NCBI GenBank assembly: GCA_946415245.1
Contig: CAMKRS010000002.1
Coordinates: 124,001 to 188,000, forward strand
DNA: 64,000 nt
Direction of reading: 5' to 3'
DNA from: an uncultured Prevotella sp.
Lineage (GTDB): Bacteria; Bacteroidota; Bacteroidia; Bacteroidales; Bacteroidaceae
Within the stretch, counting starts at the first letter, position 1, and each line of letters starts with the position of its first letter. Below are positions 40,256-48,180 of this stretch, one piece after another. A program made the translations under genes and the position numbers. The notes under the pieces were generated by a model that was not told where the DNA came from, searched no databases, and saw only the letters and a list, made by a program, of their open reading frames with translations.

Positions 40256-40839
40256 ACATCTATTGGGAATCGTTCCGTACCTTCTTTAAGATTGGCATAT
40301 TCACCCTCGGCGGTGGATATGCCATGATTCCTTTGATAGAAGAAGAGGTGGTCAACAAAAAACAGTGGGTGTCCAAAGACGAGATGCTCGACCTCATCGC
40401 CATCGCACAGAGTTGCCCGGGGGTGTTCGCCATCAACATCGCCACCTTCATCGGCTATAAATTAAATAAGGTACGTGGCGCCATCGCTACCACCATCGGC
40501 ACAGCCCTACCCTCGTTCCTGATCATCCTGGCAATAGCGATCTTTTTCAGCCAGTTCAAGGACAATCCCTACGTGGCGGCCATCTTCCGAGGTATCCGAC
40601 CTGCCGTCGTAGCCCTCATCGCCGTACCCACCTTCCGACTGGGACAACGGGCAAAACTCAACCGCTACACCATCTGGATCCCCATCGTCTGCGCCCTCGC
40701 CATCTGGGCCCTCGGCGTCTCTCCCATCTACATCATCATCATCGCCGCCCTCGCCGGCTATCTCTACGGACAATATCAGCATCGGACAAAGACGGACTCT
40801 CACGGACTAAACAAGTTCCCCCATAAAAAGTCCGAGTAA
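40252..40839 (+). CDS. Chromate transporter, short-chain subunit 1
   Basis: 195 residues with about five hydrophobic segments. FKIGIFTLGGGYAMIPLIEEEVV and QSCPGVFAINIATFIGY are the CHR-domain signatures. Short CHR proteins occur as tandem pairs, and a second copy follows at 40875, so the two probably form a heterodimer. The start overlaps the purL stop by 4 bp (ATGA). The hydrophilic C-terminal tail is coded by an irregular repeat. Family members export chromate or related anions; the actual substrate here is uncertain. Confidence 0.9.
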
Positions 40840-40855
40840 GTCCGCGCTAATCCGA
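40793..40855. repeat. Irregular GGACT/TCCG repeat
   Basis: Loose copies of GGACTCTCACGGACTAA and GTCCGAGTAAGTCCG-type words run from the end of the first chromate transporter gene into the gap before the second. Confidence 0.5.
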
Positions 40856-40874
40856 TGCATATAAAAGTTGCTAT

Positions 40875-41450
40875 ATGATATTCCTAAGCCTATTTATCAC
40901 CTTCTTCGAGATTGGCCTCTTCGGATTCGGAGGCGGCTACGGCATGCTCTCCCTCATCCAACACGAGACAGTAGAAACACACCACTGGCTATCAACAGCA
41001 GAATTCACCGACATCGTGGCCATCTCACAGATGACACCCGGACCCATCGGCATCAACTCCGCCACCTACTGTGGCTATACGGCCATCCACAACGCCGGCT
41101 ATGGCCACCTGATGGCGACACTCGGCTCTGCCACCGCTACCTTCGCGCTGGTACTGCCATCACTGATTCTGATGATTTTGATTAGTAAGATGTTCATGAA
41201 GTATATGAACACACCACTAGTACAGTCGGTCTTCACAGGCCTGCGCCCTGCCGTCGTAGGCCTCCTCGCAGCAGCAACCCTCCTACTTTGTAATAAGGAG
41301 AACTTCTCTACCCCGATGGAGAATCCCTGGCAGTTCTTTATCAGCTGCGCCCTGCTCATCGCCACTGCCATCGGCACCGGCTACCTGAAAATCAATCCCA
41401 TCCGCATGATCTGCTACGCGGGCATCGCAGGTCTGCTTCTGCTATATTAA
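40875..41450 (+). CDS. Chromate transporter, short-chain subunit 2
   Basis: 191 residues with about five hydrophobic segments. FEIGLFGFGGGYGMLSLIQHETV and QMTPGPIGINSATYCGY match the CHR domain and are homologous to the gene before it but diverged, as expected for the two halves of a paired transporter. The gene ends 5 bp before the convergent GH43 gene. Confidence 0.9.
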   Translation: MIFLSLFITFFEIGLFGFGGGYGMLSLIQHETVETHHWLSTAEFTDIVAISQMTPGPIGINSATYCGYTAIHNAGYGHLMATLGSATATFALVLPSLILMILISKMFMKYMNTPLVQSVFTGLRPAVVGLLAAATLLLCNKENFSTPMENPWQFFISCALLIATAIGTGYLKINPIRMICYAGIAGLLLLY

Positions 41451-41455
41451 CTTTG

Positions 41456-42499
41456 TTATAAGGTAGGCCAGCCATCGGAGGTCCAACGAATAGGTCGCTG
41501 AACCAGCACGGAAGCACCGTTCTGGGCAACACTGTAACCATGACAGATGAAGATGTCCTGCCCTTCGAAGGTGTAGGCAGCACAATGACCGGCAGCCTCA
41601 TATTCCTTTTTGTCACCTTCAAGGAAAAGATTACCGCCACCATAACGCATATCAATGCCCTTGCTGTCAAGATAGGGGCCATCAACCGTCTTACTACGAC
41701 CTACCGCAACACGGTAATTACTCTTGCTGCCCTGACAACAGTAGTCCCACGACACAAAGAGATAATACCATCCGTCGTGCTTGAAGATAAACGGCGCCTC
41801 AATGGCATTCGGACCGGCATAATCTGACGTCGGATTCTTCGGAGGATTCGGATTAATCGGAAGGGAGGCCTTGGCATCCTGACTATCCAGATTATACCGA
41901 CGGGCAATCGTACGGGGCTTTTCACCCTTCACGACATGCATCGCCGTATCAAGACGAACCAACTGGATACCATCCCAGAAACTACCCCATACCAGCCAGG
42001 GCTGATCCTGATCGTCAATCACGAAATTAGGATCAATGGCATTCCAGTTGTCGCGCTTCTCCTTTGAAGCCACGATACAACCCTCATCCTCCCAAAGTCC
42101 TGATGCCAGGGAACGAGTAGTGAGTAAACCGATGGCGGAGCCGTTCTTGCCAAAGGTAGAACAACTATAAGCCAACCACCAACGTCCGTGCCACTGGATA
42201 ATGTCCGGGGCCCACACGTGAGAACGAAAACCTGGGACAGAATCATGCGTCCATTTGGGGATGACCGACATCACAGGATCAGGCGACACGGTCCAGTTCT
42301 GACGGTCTGTCGAGGTCATCTGCTGGATACCCATACCTGTGGCAAAGATATACCAGGTACTATCTTCGAAAGCCATCACCGGATCATGCACCATGGGTGT
42401 CTCCGTGGTGAAAGCCACTCGCGAAAAGCGATGCCGTTGCCCCTGTGCCATCACGACACAGGCGGCAAGCAACATCAAGGAAAAAACAAGTTTCCTCAT
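41456..42499 (-). CDS. GH43 arabinan endo-1,5-alpha-L-arabinanase
   Basis: 347 residues from the ATG at 42499, which opens a signal peptide (MRKLVFSLMLLAACVVMAQG). The catalytic-base region MVHDPVMAFEDSTWYIFATG, the pKa-modulating Asp in NAIDPNFVIDDQDQPWLVWG and the acid Glu in GPNAIEAPFIFKHDGWYYLF are all present and typical of endo-arabinanases. It cleaves inside alpha-1,5-arabinan, and is the last gene of the arabinan locus. It starts 30 bp after the other GH43 gene. Confidence 0.88.
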   Translation of the reverse strand: MRKLVFSLMLLAACVVMAQGQRHRFSRVAFTTETPMVHDPVMAFEDSTWYIFATGMGIQQMTSTDRQNWTVSPDPVMSVIPKWTHDSVPGFRSHVWAPDIIQWHGRWWLAYSCSTFGKNGSAIGLLTTRSLASGLWEDEGCIVASKEKRDNWNAIDPNFVIDDQDQPWLVWGSFWDGIQLVRLDTAMHVVKGEKPRTIARRYNLDSQDAKASLPINPNPPKNPTSDYAGPNAIEAPFIFKHDGWYYLFVSWDYCCQGSKSNYRVAVGRSKTVDGPYLDSKGIDMRYGGGNLFLEGDKKEYEAAGHCAAYTFEGQDIFICHGYSVAQNGASVLVQRPIRWTSDGWPTL

Positions 42500-42529
42500 A
42501 TATAATTTAAGTAGTATGTGGTTCAATAA

Positions 42530-44320
42530 TTATTTCAGAAGATATTTCTTCCCGTTTCGAATATAAATGCCAGGCTTCTGCGGAGATGTGACAGGTCTGC
42601 CCAAGAGGTCATAGACCCCATTATCCATTGTCCATTGTCCATTATCCATTGTCATAATACCTGTAGCAGCCTTGGTCTGATAAGCCCATGCTGTGACACC
42701 GGTCTTACTGGCCAGACCTGTAAAGGCTATCGTTTTCTCATCTTTCGGTTCGAGCGTCTGCTCAACCATGACGCCTCTATAAGCCGTACCACTGATGACA
42801 AAGTTCACATACGACGTACCTGCTGTTGCAGCCCAAGTACCAGTAGCTCCACCACTGATCTTTCCATCGGCAGAAAGGGTGATCTCAACAGGCTTGGCGG
42901 CTTCCTTCTGAGTGTGGTCTAGTCTGTATTTGTGAATCAGAAGTTGATAGGTTCCTGGGATACGGTCGGTGCTCACCTGCTGCGAACTGGCGATATCAGC
43001 ACTCTTTACCTCCTCACCGGTATATTCGAACGGGGCTGCAACCAACCATCCGTCTTTGTTCTGGAACACCTGATGAACGCGCACCTGATGACCTTCACCT
43101 GCATTCTGGAATCGGGTGTGATAAACCAGATAGGTACGTCCATCCTCGGCAGCAATGATGCTATTGTGTCCCTGAGAGCGCTCACCATAGTTGCCCTTCG
43201 TCTGATTGCCCCAGTCTGTATAAGCCCCAAAAATATTCACGCCACGGTCGCTGTTGGCCTTGGCGCCGAAATTAAGTTGGTAACTATTGTAGACAGCACT
43301 GATATTATTAGAATCTTTATAGGGACCATCAGGCTTTTCAGAACGGAATACACGCATCTGGTAGCCACCGTTATTGTAGTCGTTAGGATTACCACCAGCC
43401 GCCAGACCGCCATAGCTCATGAACAGGAAATAATAGCCTCCGATATACTCGATATACGAAGCTTCGCCTGATACATAGTAACCACCAGCAATCTTCTTAC
43501 CGAAATAGGGGTCTTCGGTGATGCCATTGCCAGTACCAGTCAACGAATATTCCACATCATAGTCACGCAGGCCGGTATTCTCGTCGAGCTCCAGCATCCA
43601 GATGCCACCGCTCCAAGAACCATAAGACATCCATAGCTTTCCTTCCTCGTCGTAGAAAACGCATGGGTCGATATTATTGGGCCAGCGATCACCCCATTTA
43701 CTACCTGTGGCATAGCGCGAAGGCAGAGTGCTCTGCGAACCAATAACAAGTTCAAGGTCAGTATCCTTAAACTCCGTACCATTCTTAAAGCCGCTGATGA
43801 CCACCGGAGCCTGATAGCGGTAAGGCCCTGTGATCTTGTCGGCAGTCAGCAAGATGATACTTGAATACCAGTTGTCACCATTGATACTGAGATACATGCA
43901 CCATTTTTGCATCTGCTTGTTCCAAATGACATCGGGCGCCCACATATTACCGTCGACACTATAACTATTGTTACCGCGTTTCGACCAATTAAATGCATTG
44001 AAATTGAAGTCATACGCGACTCCGCCCTTTTTCACCTTCGTCACCTGCGGGGTAGTGAAAGCAGCACTGTTAGCAGCATTGGTGCTCGAAGCTGTTGCCC
44101 AGGGAGCCTGAAACGACGTCCAACTCATCAGATCAGTGGTCTTGGCAGCAGCACGATGGGACCCGAAGATATAGTATGTCTGGGACGCTGGTTCCCACAC
44201 GATACTGGGGTCATGCACGCTGACACGCTTCAGCGATACCGCCATGGCACTGAAGGAGAAAAGGAGTAAGGAGGGAAGGAGTAAGTAGAATACTCCTTCC
44301 ACCATTCTATTTTTCTTCAA
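42530..44320 (-). CDS. GH43 arabinanase-like enzyme with C-terminal sorting-like tail
   Basis: 596 residues. VSVHDPSIVWEPASQTYYIFGS, NNIDPCVFYDEEGKLWMSYGSW and YYVSGEASYIEYIGGYYFLF carry the three GH43 catalytic positions. A beta domain follows, then a tail (VYDLLGRPVTSPQKPGIYIRNGKKYLLK region) that resembles type IX secretion tails. The start is a TTG at 44320 inside an octamer array; the next ATG (44305) would lose the Lys residues of the signal peptide. A CCATTGT heptamer array codes TMDNGQWTMDNG just before the tail. It probably acts on the cell surface on long arabinan chains. Confidence 0.82.
   Translation of the reverse strand: MKKNRMVEGVFYLLLPSLLLFSFSAMAVSLKRVSVHDPSIVWEPASQTYYIFGSHRAAAKTTDLMSWTSFQAPWATASSTNAANSAAFTTPQVTKVKKGGVAYDFNFNAFNWSKRGNNSYSVDGNMWAPDVIWNKQMQKWCMYLSINGDNWYSSIILLTADKITGPYRYQAPVVISGFKNGTEFKDTDLELVIGSQSTLPSRYATGSKWGDRWPNNIDPCVFYDEEGKLWMSYGSWSGGIWMLELDENTGLRDYDVEYSLTGTGNGITEDPYFGKKIAGGYYVSGEASYIEYIGGYYFLFMSYGGLAAGGNPNDYNNGGYQMRVFRSEKPDGPYKDSNNISAVYNSYQLNFGAKANSDRGVNIFGAYTDWGNQTKGNYGERSQGHNSIIAAEDGRTYLVYHTRFQNAGEGHQVRVHQVFQNKDGWLVAAPFEYTGEEVKSADIASSQQVSTDRIPGTYQLLIHKYRLDHTQKEAAKPVEITLSADGKISGGATGTWAATAGTSYVNFVISGTAYRGVMVEQTLEPKDEKTIAFTGLASKTGVTAWAYQTKAATGIMTMDNGQWTMDNGVYDLLGRPVTSPQKPGIYIRNGKKYLLK
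42618..42654 (-). repeat. Heptamer array CCATTAT/CCATTGT inside a GH43 gene
   Basis: Five units plus two bases, read in frame on the minus strand as MTMDNGQWTMDNG, in the linker before the C-terminal tail. Confidence 0.9.
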
Positions 44321-44344
44321 TTCTTCAATTCTTTAATTCTTCAA
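44313..44344. repeat. Octamer array TTCTTCAA x4
   Basis: Four 8-bp units (third TTCTTTAA) in the gap between the glycan-binding lipoprotein and GH43 genes; it supplies the TTG start codon at 44320. Confidence 0.85.
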
Positions 44345-44347
44345 TGC

Positions 44348-46282
44348 TTACTCAAAGATCATGTGACAACCGTCAACCGTGAAGCGGAACCAGAGGTTAT
44401 CCCCGTCAATAGGACTGATACCGATATAGTCCTGATAGTAGGTCTCACCGTCATTGCCTTCCATGACACACTTCACATCAGCAGAACCACCATTGTTGGT
44501 CACGGATACGGTTACCATCGCCTCATCCATAGCCTTAAGCCATGCACCCCAGTCGAGCTGACCACCACTTGGCAGACAAGCACCATAGCTGTCACCCCAA
44601 CCATAGTTGTCGGCACGGACGACAGCATATTCACTGTTGTCCTCACGGGTCAGCACCACCACAAAGTTGTTCCAGTTGTTGGCGCCATTGGTGAAGTTCT
44701 TGATGCGGGTAGTAACGGTCTTACCAACAGGCACATTGTACATATCAGAATGAGCACCCCACCAACCGGTAGAGTTATCTTCTGCACCAAGTACGCTATC
44801 GAACTCCAGGTGGCAGTTGTCAACAGTAAAGCGGAAGTAGAAGTCTTCCGGATCAACCGTGTTGATGCCATTGTACTCCTGCGTATAGACCTCACCGTTT
44901 GTGCCCTGCATCACGGCCTTCACATCAGCGGTACCATCACCGTTGTTAGTAACGGCTACAGTAACCTTGGCACCGTCCATAGCAGCAAGCCATGTACCCC
45001 AGTCACCCTGGGTTCCAATCGGCGTACAAGCACCATAACCATCACCCCAGCCATAATTATCGGCACGGACTACGGCATACTCTGTATTATCAGCACGACA
45101 GAGAACCACGACGAAGTTGTTCCAGTTGTTGGCACCACTGGTGTAGTTGGTGAAGGTACTGATGAAGGTCTCATTCGGGCCTACCTTGATATTCTCAGAA
45201 TGAGCACCCCACCAACCAGTAGAATTGTCGGTAGCACCAAGGCTCGTGTACATCTTGTCAACAACCTCGAACTCCGCAGTTCCGATGATAGGTGCATTAG
45301 CAGCCTCACCTTTGTAGGTCTTGGCATAGGCAGCCACAAGGGTCTTCTTGCCCAATGAAGACATATCAGGAACAGTCTGAATGGCCAAGTCAGTTATTTT
45401 CACAGTCGCAGAAACCTCCTGCTCAAACTGGATCGTAGCAGTAACATTGGCAAAAGCCTCAGTCAGGTCTGTACCCTGGAGCACCTTCTTGGGCACGCCG
45501 TTGAGTGTCATAGATAGTGGCTGCTTGTCTTCCTTAGAAGTGAAACCGCCGATAGGTTCGATGGTCGAACCAAGGAAATTAATGAATGAACCCTCAGGAA
45601 CCAAGAAAGCACGGATAGTGGTGTTCGATGCATCCGCATTCAGATTCACCAGAGGCGAAGTCTGAGTATAGGTCTTCGTCACCTTACCATTGGTCATAGT
45701 GACAACCAGACCACCACTGGTGCGGTCAATCGTCAGAGTGACCTTGCCACCCAGTTTGTCAACACCGGCATCGGTATCAGTAGCAAATTCGAGGTCGCTG
45801 GTTGCGAGGCTACGGTCGATATAATCACCCCACTCTGAGTTACCACTCGGTTGGAAATCATAACGGATAGCACCGTACTCCTTATAGTTGGCAGCACCAC
45901 GATCCTCATCATTGGTGATGATAAGGGCATAGTTCTTATAGGTATTCGAAGCATTGGGATTGATGTTCAGATTGAACTGGGTAATCCACTTGCCACCTTC
46001 AGGAATCTGGTAATACTTAGAGAAGACGGCCCACCAGCCTGATGAATAGTCGGTAGCACCAACGGTGTAGACATCTTCTTCCAGACCTTCAATCTCATCT
46101 TCACCACCCTGGTTCTTGGCCTTCTCCTGAGCAATGGAGTCTGCCTTAGCAGAAATCCAGTCGGGAGAGTCGATGCTGAACAGGTCTCCTCCCTCACAAG
46201 AAGTAAGGAAGAGGTAAGAGGTAAGAAGTAAGAGGTAAGAGAATACTCCTACAACTACCTTATTATATCTATTAGTTCTCAT
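44348..46282 (-). CDS. Surface glycan-binding lipoprotein (SusE/F-position) with three domain copies
   Basis: 644 residues with a lipoprotein signal ending LTSC (Cys29). Ten residues of that signal, S15-L24, are coded by a heptamer array. The mature protein has three related domains: a divergent one at about residues 70-240 and two close copies at about 345-490 and 500-644 that share NSTGWWGAHS, NNWNNFVVVL and EYAVVRADNYGWGD. The many exposed Trp and Tyr residues suggest carbohydrate binding. A linker with an Ig-like strand pattern separates copy one from two. Its position after susD marks it as the extra glycan-binding protein of the locus. Confidence 0.75.
   Translation of the reverse strand: MRTNRYNKVVVGVFSYLLLLTSYLFLTSCEGGDLFSIDSPDWISAKADSIAQEKAKNQGGEDEIEGLEEDVYTVGATDYSSGWWAVFSKYYQIPEGGKWITQFNLNINPNASNTYKNYALIITNDEDRGAANYKEYGAIRYDFQPSGNSEWGDYIDRSLATSDLEFATDTDAGVDKLGGKVTLTIDRTSGGLVVTMTNGKVTKTYTQTSPLVNLNADASNTTIRAFLVPEGSFINFLGSTIEPIGGFTSKEDKQPLSMTLNGVPKKVLQGTDLTEAFANVTATIQFEQEVSATVKITDLAIQTVPDMSSLGKKTLVAAYAKTYKGEAANAPIIGTAEFEVVDKMYTSLGATDNSTGWWGAHSENIKVGPNETFISTFTNYTSGANNWNNFVVVLCRADNTEYAVVRADNYGWGDGYGACTPIGTQGDWGTWLAAMDGAKVTVAVTNNGDGTADVKAVMQGTNGEVYTQEYNGINTVDPEDFYFRFTVDNCHLEFDSVLGAEDNSTGWWGAHSDMYNVPVGKTVTTRIKNFTNGANNWNNFVVVLTREDNSEYAVVRADNYGWGDSYGACLPSGGQLDWGAWLKAMDEAMVTVSVTNNGGSADVKCVMEGNDGETYYQDYIGISPIDGDNLWFRFTVDGCHMIFE
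46211..46240 (-). repeat. Heptamer array GAGGTAA x4 +2 inside a signal peptide
   Basis: Exactly 30 bp; codes SYLLLLTSYL on the minus strand, the hydrophobic core of the lipoprotein signal. Confidence 0.95.
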
Positions 46283-46288
46283 AATTAG

Positions 46289-46322
46289 TTCAATTTTTCA
46301 ATTTTTCAATTCTTCAATTCTC
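46289..46322. repeat. Octamer array TTCAATTT/TTCAATTC x4 +2
   Basis: Four 8-bp units plus two bases (34 bp) fill the gap between the susD stop and the next start. Confidence 0.9.
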
Positions 46323-48143
46323 TTAAAGGTTCACAACCGGATGGAGTGTCCAACCCTTGCCCCTGTAATAGCTTTCATTGCTGCTGCTGGCATTGGCAGA
46401 GTTACCCACGAGGTTGGGATTGTCGTTCAAGGTTCCCTGATAGAGCGGGAAGAACTCATGACCCTGAATCCAACTGTCATAAGAACTCTTCAACTCAGAA
46501 TCAATACCCACCTCAGCATAGCTGACGGACTCCTTCACACGGGTCTTGTCATTGGTACGACGGAAAGTACCGTGTTCCTTGATCTGTGCCAGACGGTCAG
46601 CACTGTAGAAGAAGCCCCAACGCAACAGGTCGAAACCACGACCAAACTCACAACCGAACTCCTTCGGACGCTCCACATTGGCAATCTGCTCGAAGAGCTT
46701 ATCAGCATTGCCAGCGAAATCAGCAAGGTTCAGGTTGGCCAGACCGGCACGGTTACGTACCTGATTGATCCAGTCGATAGCCTGCTGGGTAGGACCGCTG
46801 ATCTCATTCTCGCACTCGGCAGCACGAAGAAGAACGTCAGAATAACGCATCATACGGAGGTTGATACCACAGTGCAGACCGGTAACGACCTTGTCATAAA
46901 GACCAGTGCGCAGGTTCGTGTTCTTAGCAATAGGCAGACCGCCATAGTTATTATTGGTAACCACAGGGGCATCAGCAGTCATCGGCACGGTATAGCAGAC
47001 ATTACCATACTCAAAGCCATCCCATTCGGGCTCGTAGGTACCGATGGTCCAATAGAGACGAGGGTCGAGCGACCCACTGGTGGTCTTCTCAGCCTTGAAG
47101 AGCTGATAGAGCCAGGGAGAAGCAGAAAGGTCTGCCCAGCCACCGAAATCACCAGGACCGTAGTTACTCTCAATAGCGTGACCCTGAGTGGCATTAGGAC
47201 TGGTGTTCACCGGTGTCCACTCATCGTCGGTACCCTGTGATCCATAGTCCAGATACTGGATCTCAAACAAGCTCTCATCATTATTCTCGTAGGCAGCTCC
47301 CTCACGGAAGTTGTCACCGTAATTAGCCATCAGCTTATAGGTACCATACTGGCCATTGATAATCGCCTTCAACACGGTAAGCGCCTCACTGTATTTGTGA
47401 CGCATCATCAGAGCACGGGCATAGTAACCGGCAGCAGCACCACTGGTAGCACGACCTTTGGCCCACTCGCCACCGGCATTACGTGTCGGCAGCAGGGTCA
47501 TAGCCTCAGCAAAGTCCTTCTCCACCTGATCCCAGGCACGGTCATACTGAGAGTTGCCATCCGTATCACCCTCCATAACATTGGAGCCATAGAGACCGTC
47601 AAGGGTAGAATAGGTGGCATAATCGGTAATCAGAATGGGGTTCTGATAATATCCAGTAAGATTATAATATGCCAAACCACGGAGGAACAGCATCTGACCT
47701 TTGATATGCTTCATCTGCTCGCTCAACGTACTGTTGTCATCACCACAACGAGAGAGGGTGTAGTTACATACATTAATCGTATAATACCAGTCACGCCATG
47801 ACCACTGACCAATCTCGTCAGTGAAGGGGGCATTCAGATCATCAAAAGGCATGTACCATACCTGTGAAGAGTTCCAGACCTCATCACCACGGCACACGTC
47901 GAGGGTATAACCGACACGGGCGTAAGTACCCTCCATACGAATGTGGTTGTAAGCAGCAATCACATTCTCCTCCAAATCCTCGGCGGTATTACCGAAAGTG
48001 GAGGTCGTCTGCTGGTTGGGGTTCGACACGTCCAACTTATCTTCGCAGGATACAAAGAGGTAAGAGGTGAGAGGTAAGAGGTAAGAGAATACTCCTGCCG
48101 TCAGCCACTTTACCCAACTGTTTCTATTTATCTTGGTAATCAT
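46323..48143 (-). CDS. SusD-like outer-membrane glycan-binding lipoprotein
   Basis: 606 residues with a lipoprotein signal ending FVSC (Cys33); residues 20-29 (SYLLPLTSYL) are coded by a heptamer array. RSMRYSDVLLRAAECENE-like helix (LRMMRYSDVLLRAAECENE), INQVRNRAGL and the helical repeats are classic SusD features. It caps the SusC channel and captures oligosaccharide, here probably arabinan fragments judged by the linked GH43 enzymes. It lies 36 bp after susC. Confidence 0.95.
   Translation of the reverse strand: MITKINRNSWVKWLTAGVFSYLLPLTSYLFVSCEDKLDVSNPNQQTTSTFGNTAEDLEENVIAAYNHIRMEGTYARVGYTLDVCRGDEVWNSSQVWYMPFDDLNAPFTDEIGQWSWRDWYYTINVCNYTLSRCGDDNSTLSEQMKHIKGQMLFLRGLAYYNLTGYYQNPILITDYATYSTLDGLYGSNVMEGDTDGNSQYDRAWDQVEKDFAEAMTLLPTRNAGGEWAKGRATSGAAAGYYARALMMRHKYSEALTVLKAIINGQYGTYKLMANYGDNFREGAAYENNDESLFEIQYLDYGSQGTDDEWTPVNTSPNATQGHAIESNYGPGDFGGWADLSASPWLYQLFKAEKTTSGSLDPRLYWTIGTYEPEWDGFEYGNVCYTVPMTADAPVVTNNNYGGLPIAKNTNLRTGLYDKVVTGLHCGINLRMMRYSDVLLRAAECENEISGPTQQAIDWINQVRNRAGLANLNLADFAGNADKLFEQIANVERPKEFGCEFGRGFDLLRWGFFYSADRLAQIKEHGTFRRTNDKTRVKESVSYAEVGIDSELKSSYDSWIQGHEFFPLYQGTLNDNPNLVGNSANASSSNESYYRGKGWTLHPVVNL
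48057..48086 (-). repeat. Heptamer array GAGGTAA x4 +2 inside the SusD signal peptide
   Basis: Exactly 30 bp (second unit GAGGTGA); codes SYLLPLTSYL, almost the same ten residues as in the neighbouring lipoprotein. Confidence 0.95.
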
Positions 48144-48146
48144 AAC

Positions 48147-48180
48147 TTCAATTCTTTAATTTTTCAGTTCTTCAATTCTT
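48147..48180. repeat. Octamer array TTCAATTC type x4 +2
   Basis: Four 8-bp units plus two bases (34 bp) between the susC stop and the susD start. Confidence 0.9.
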
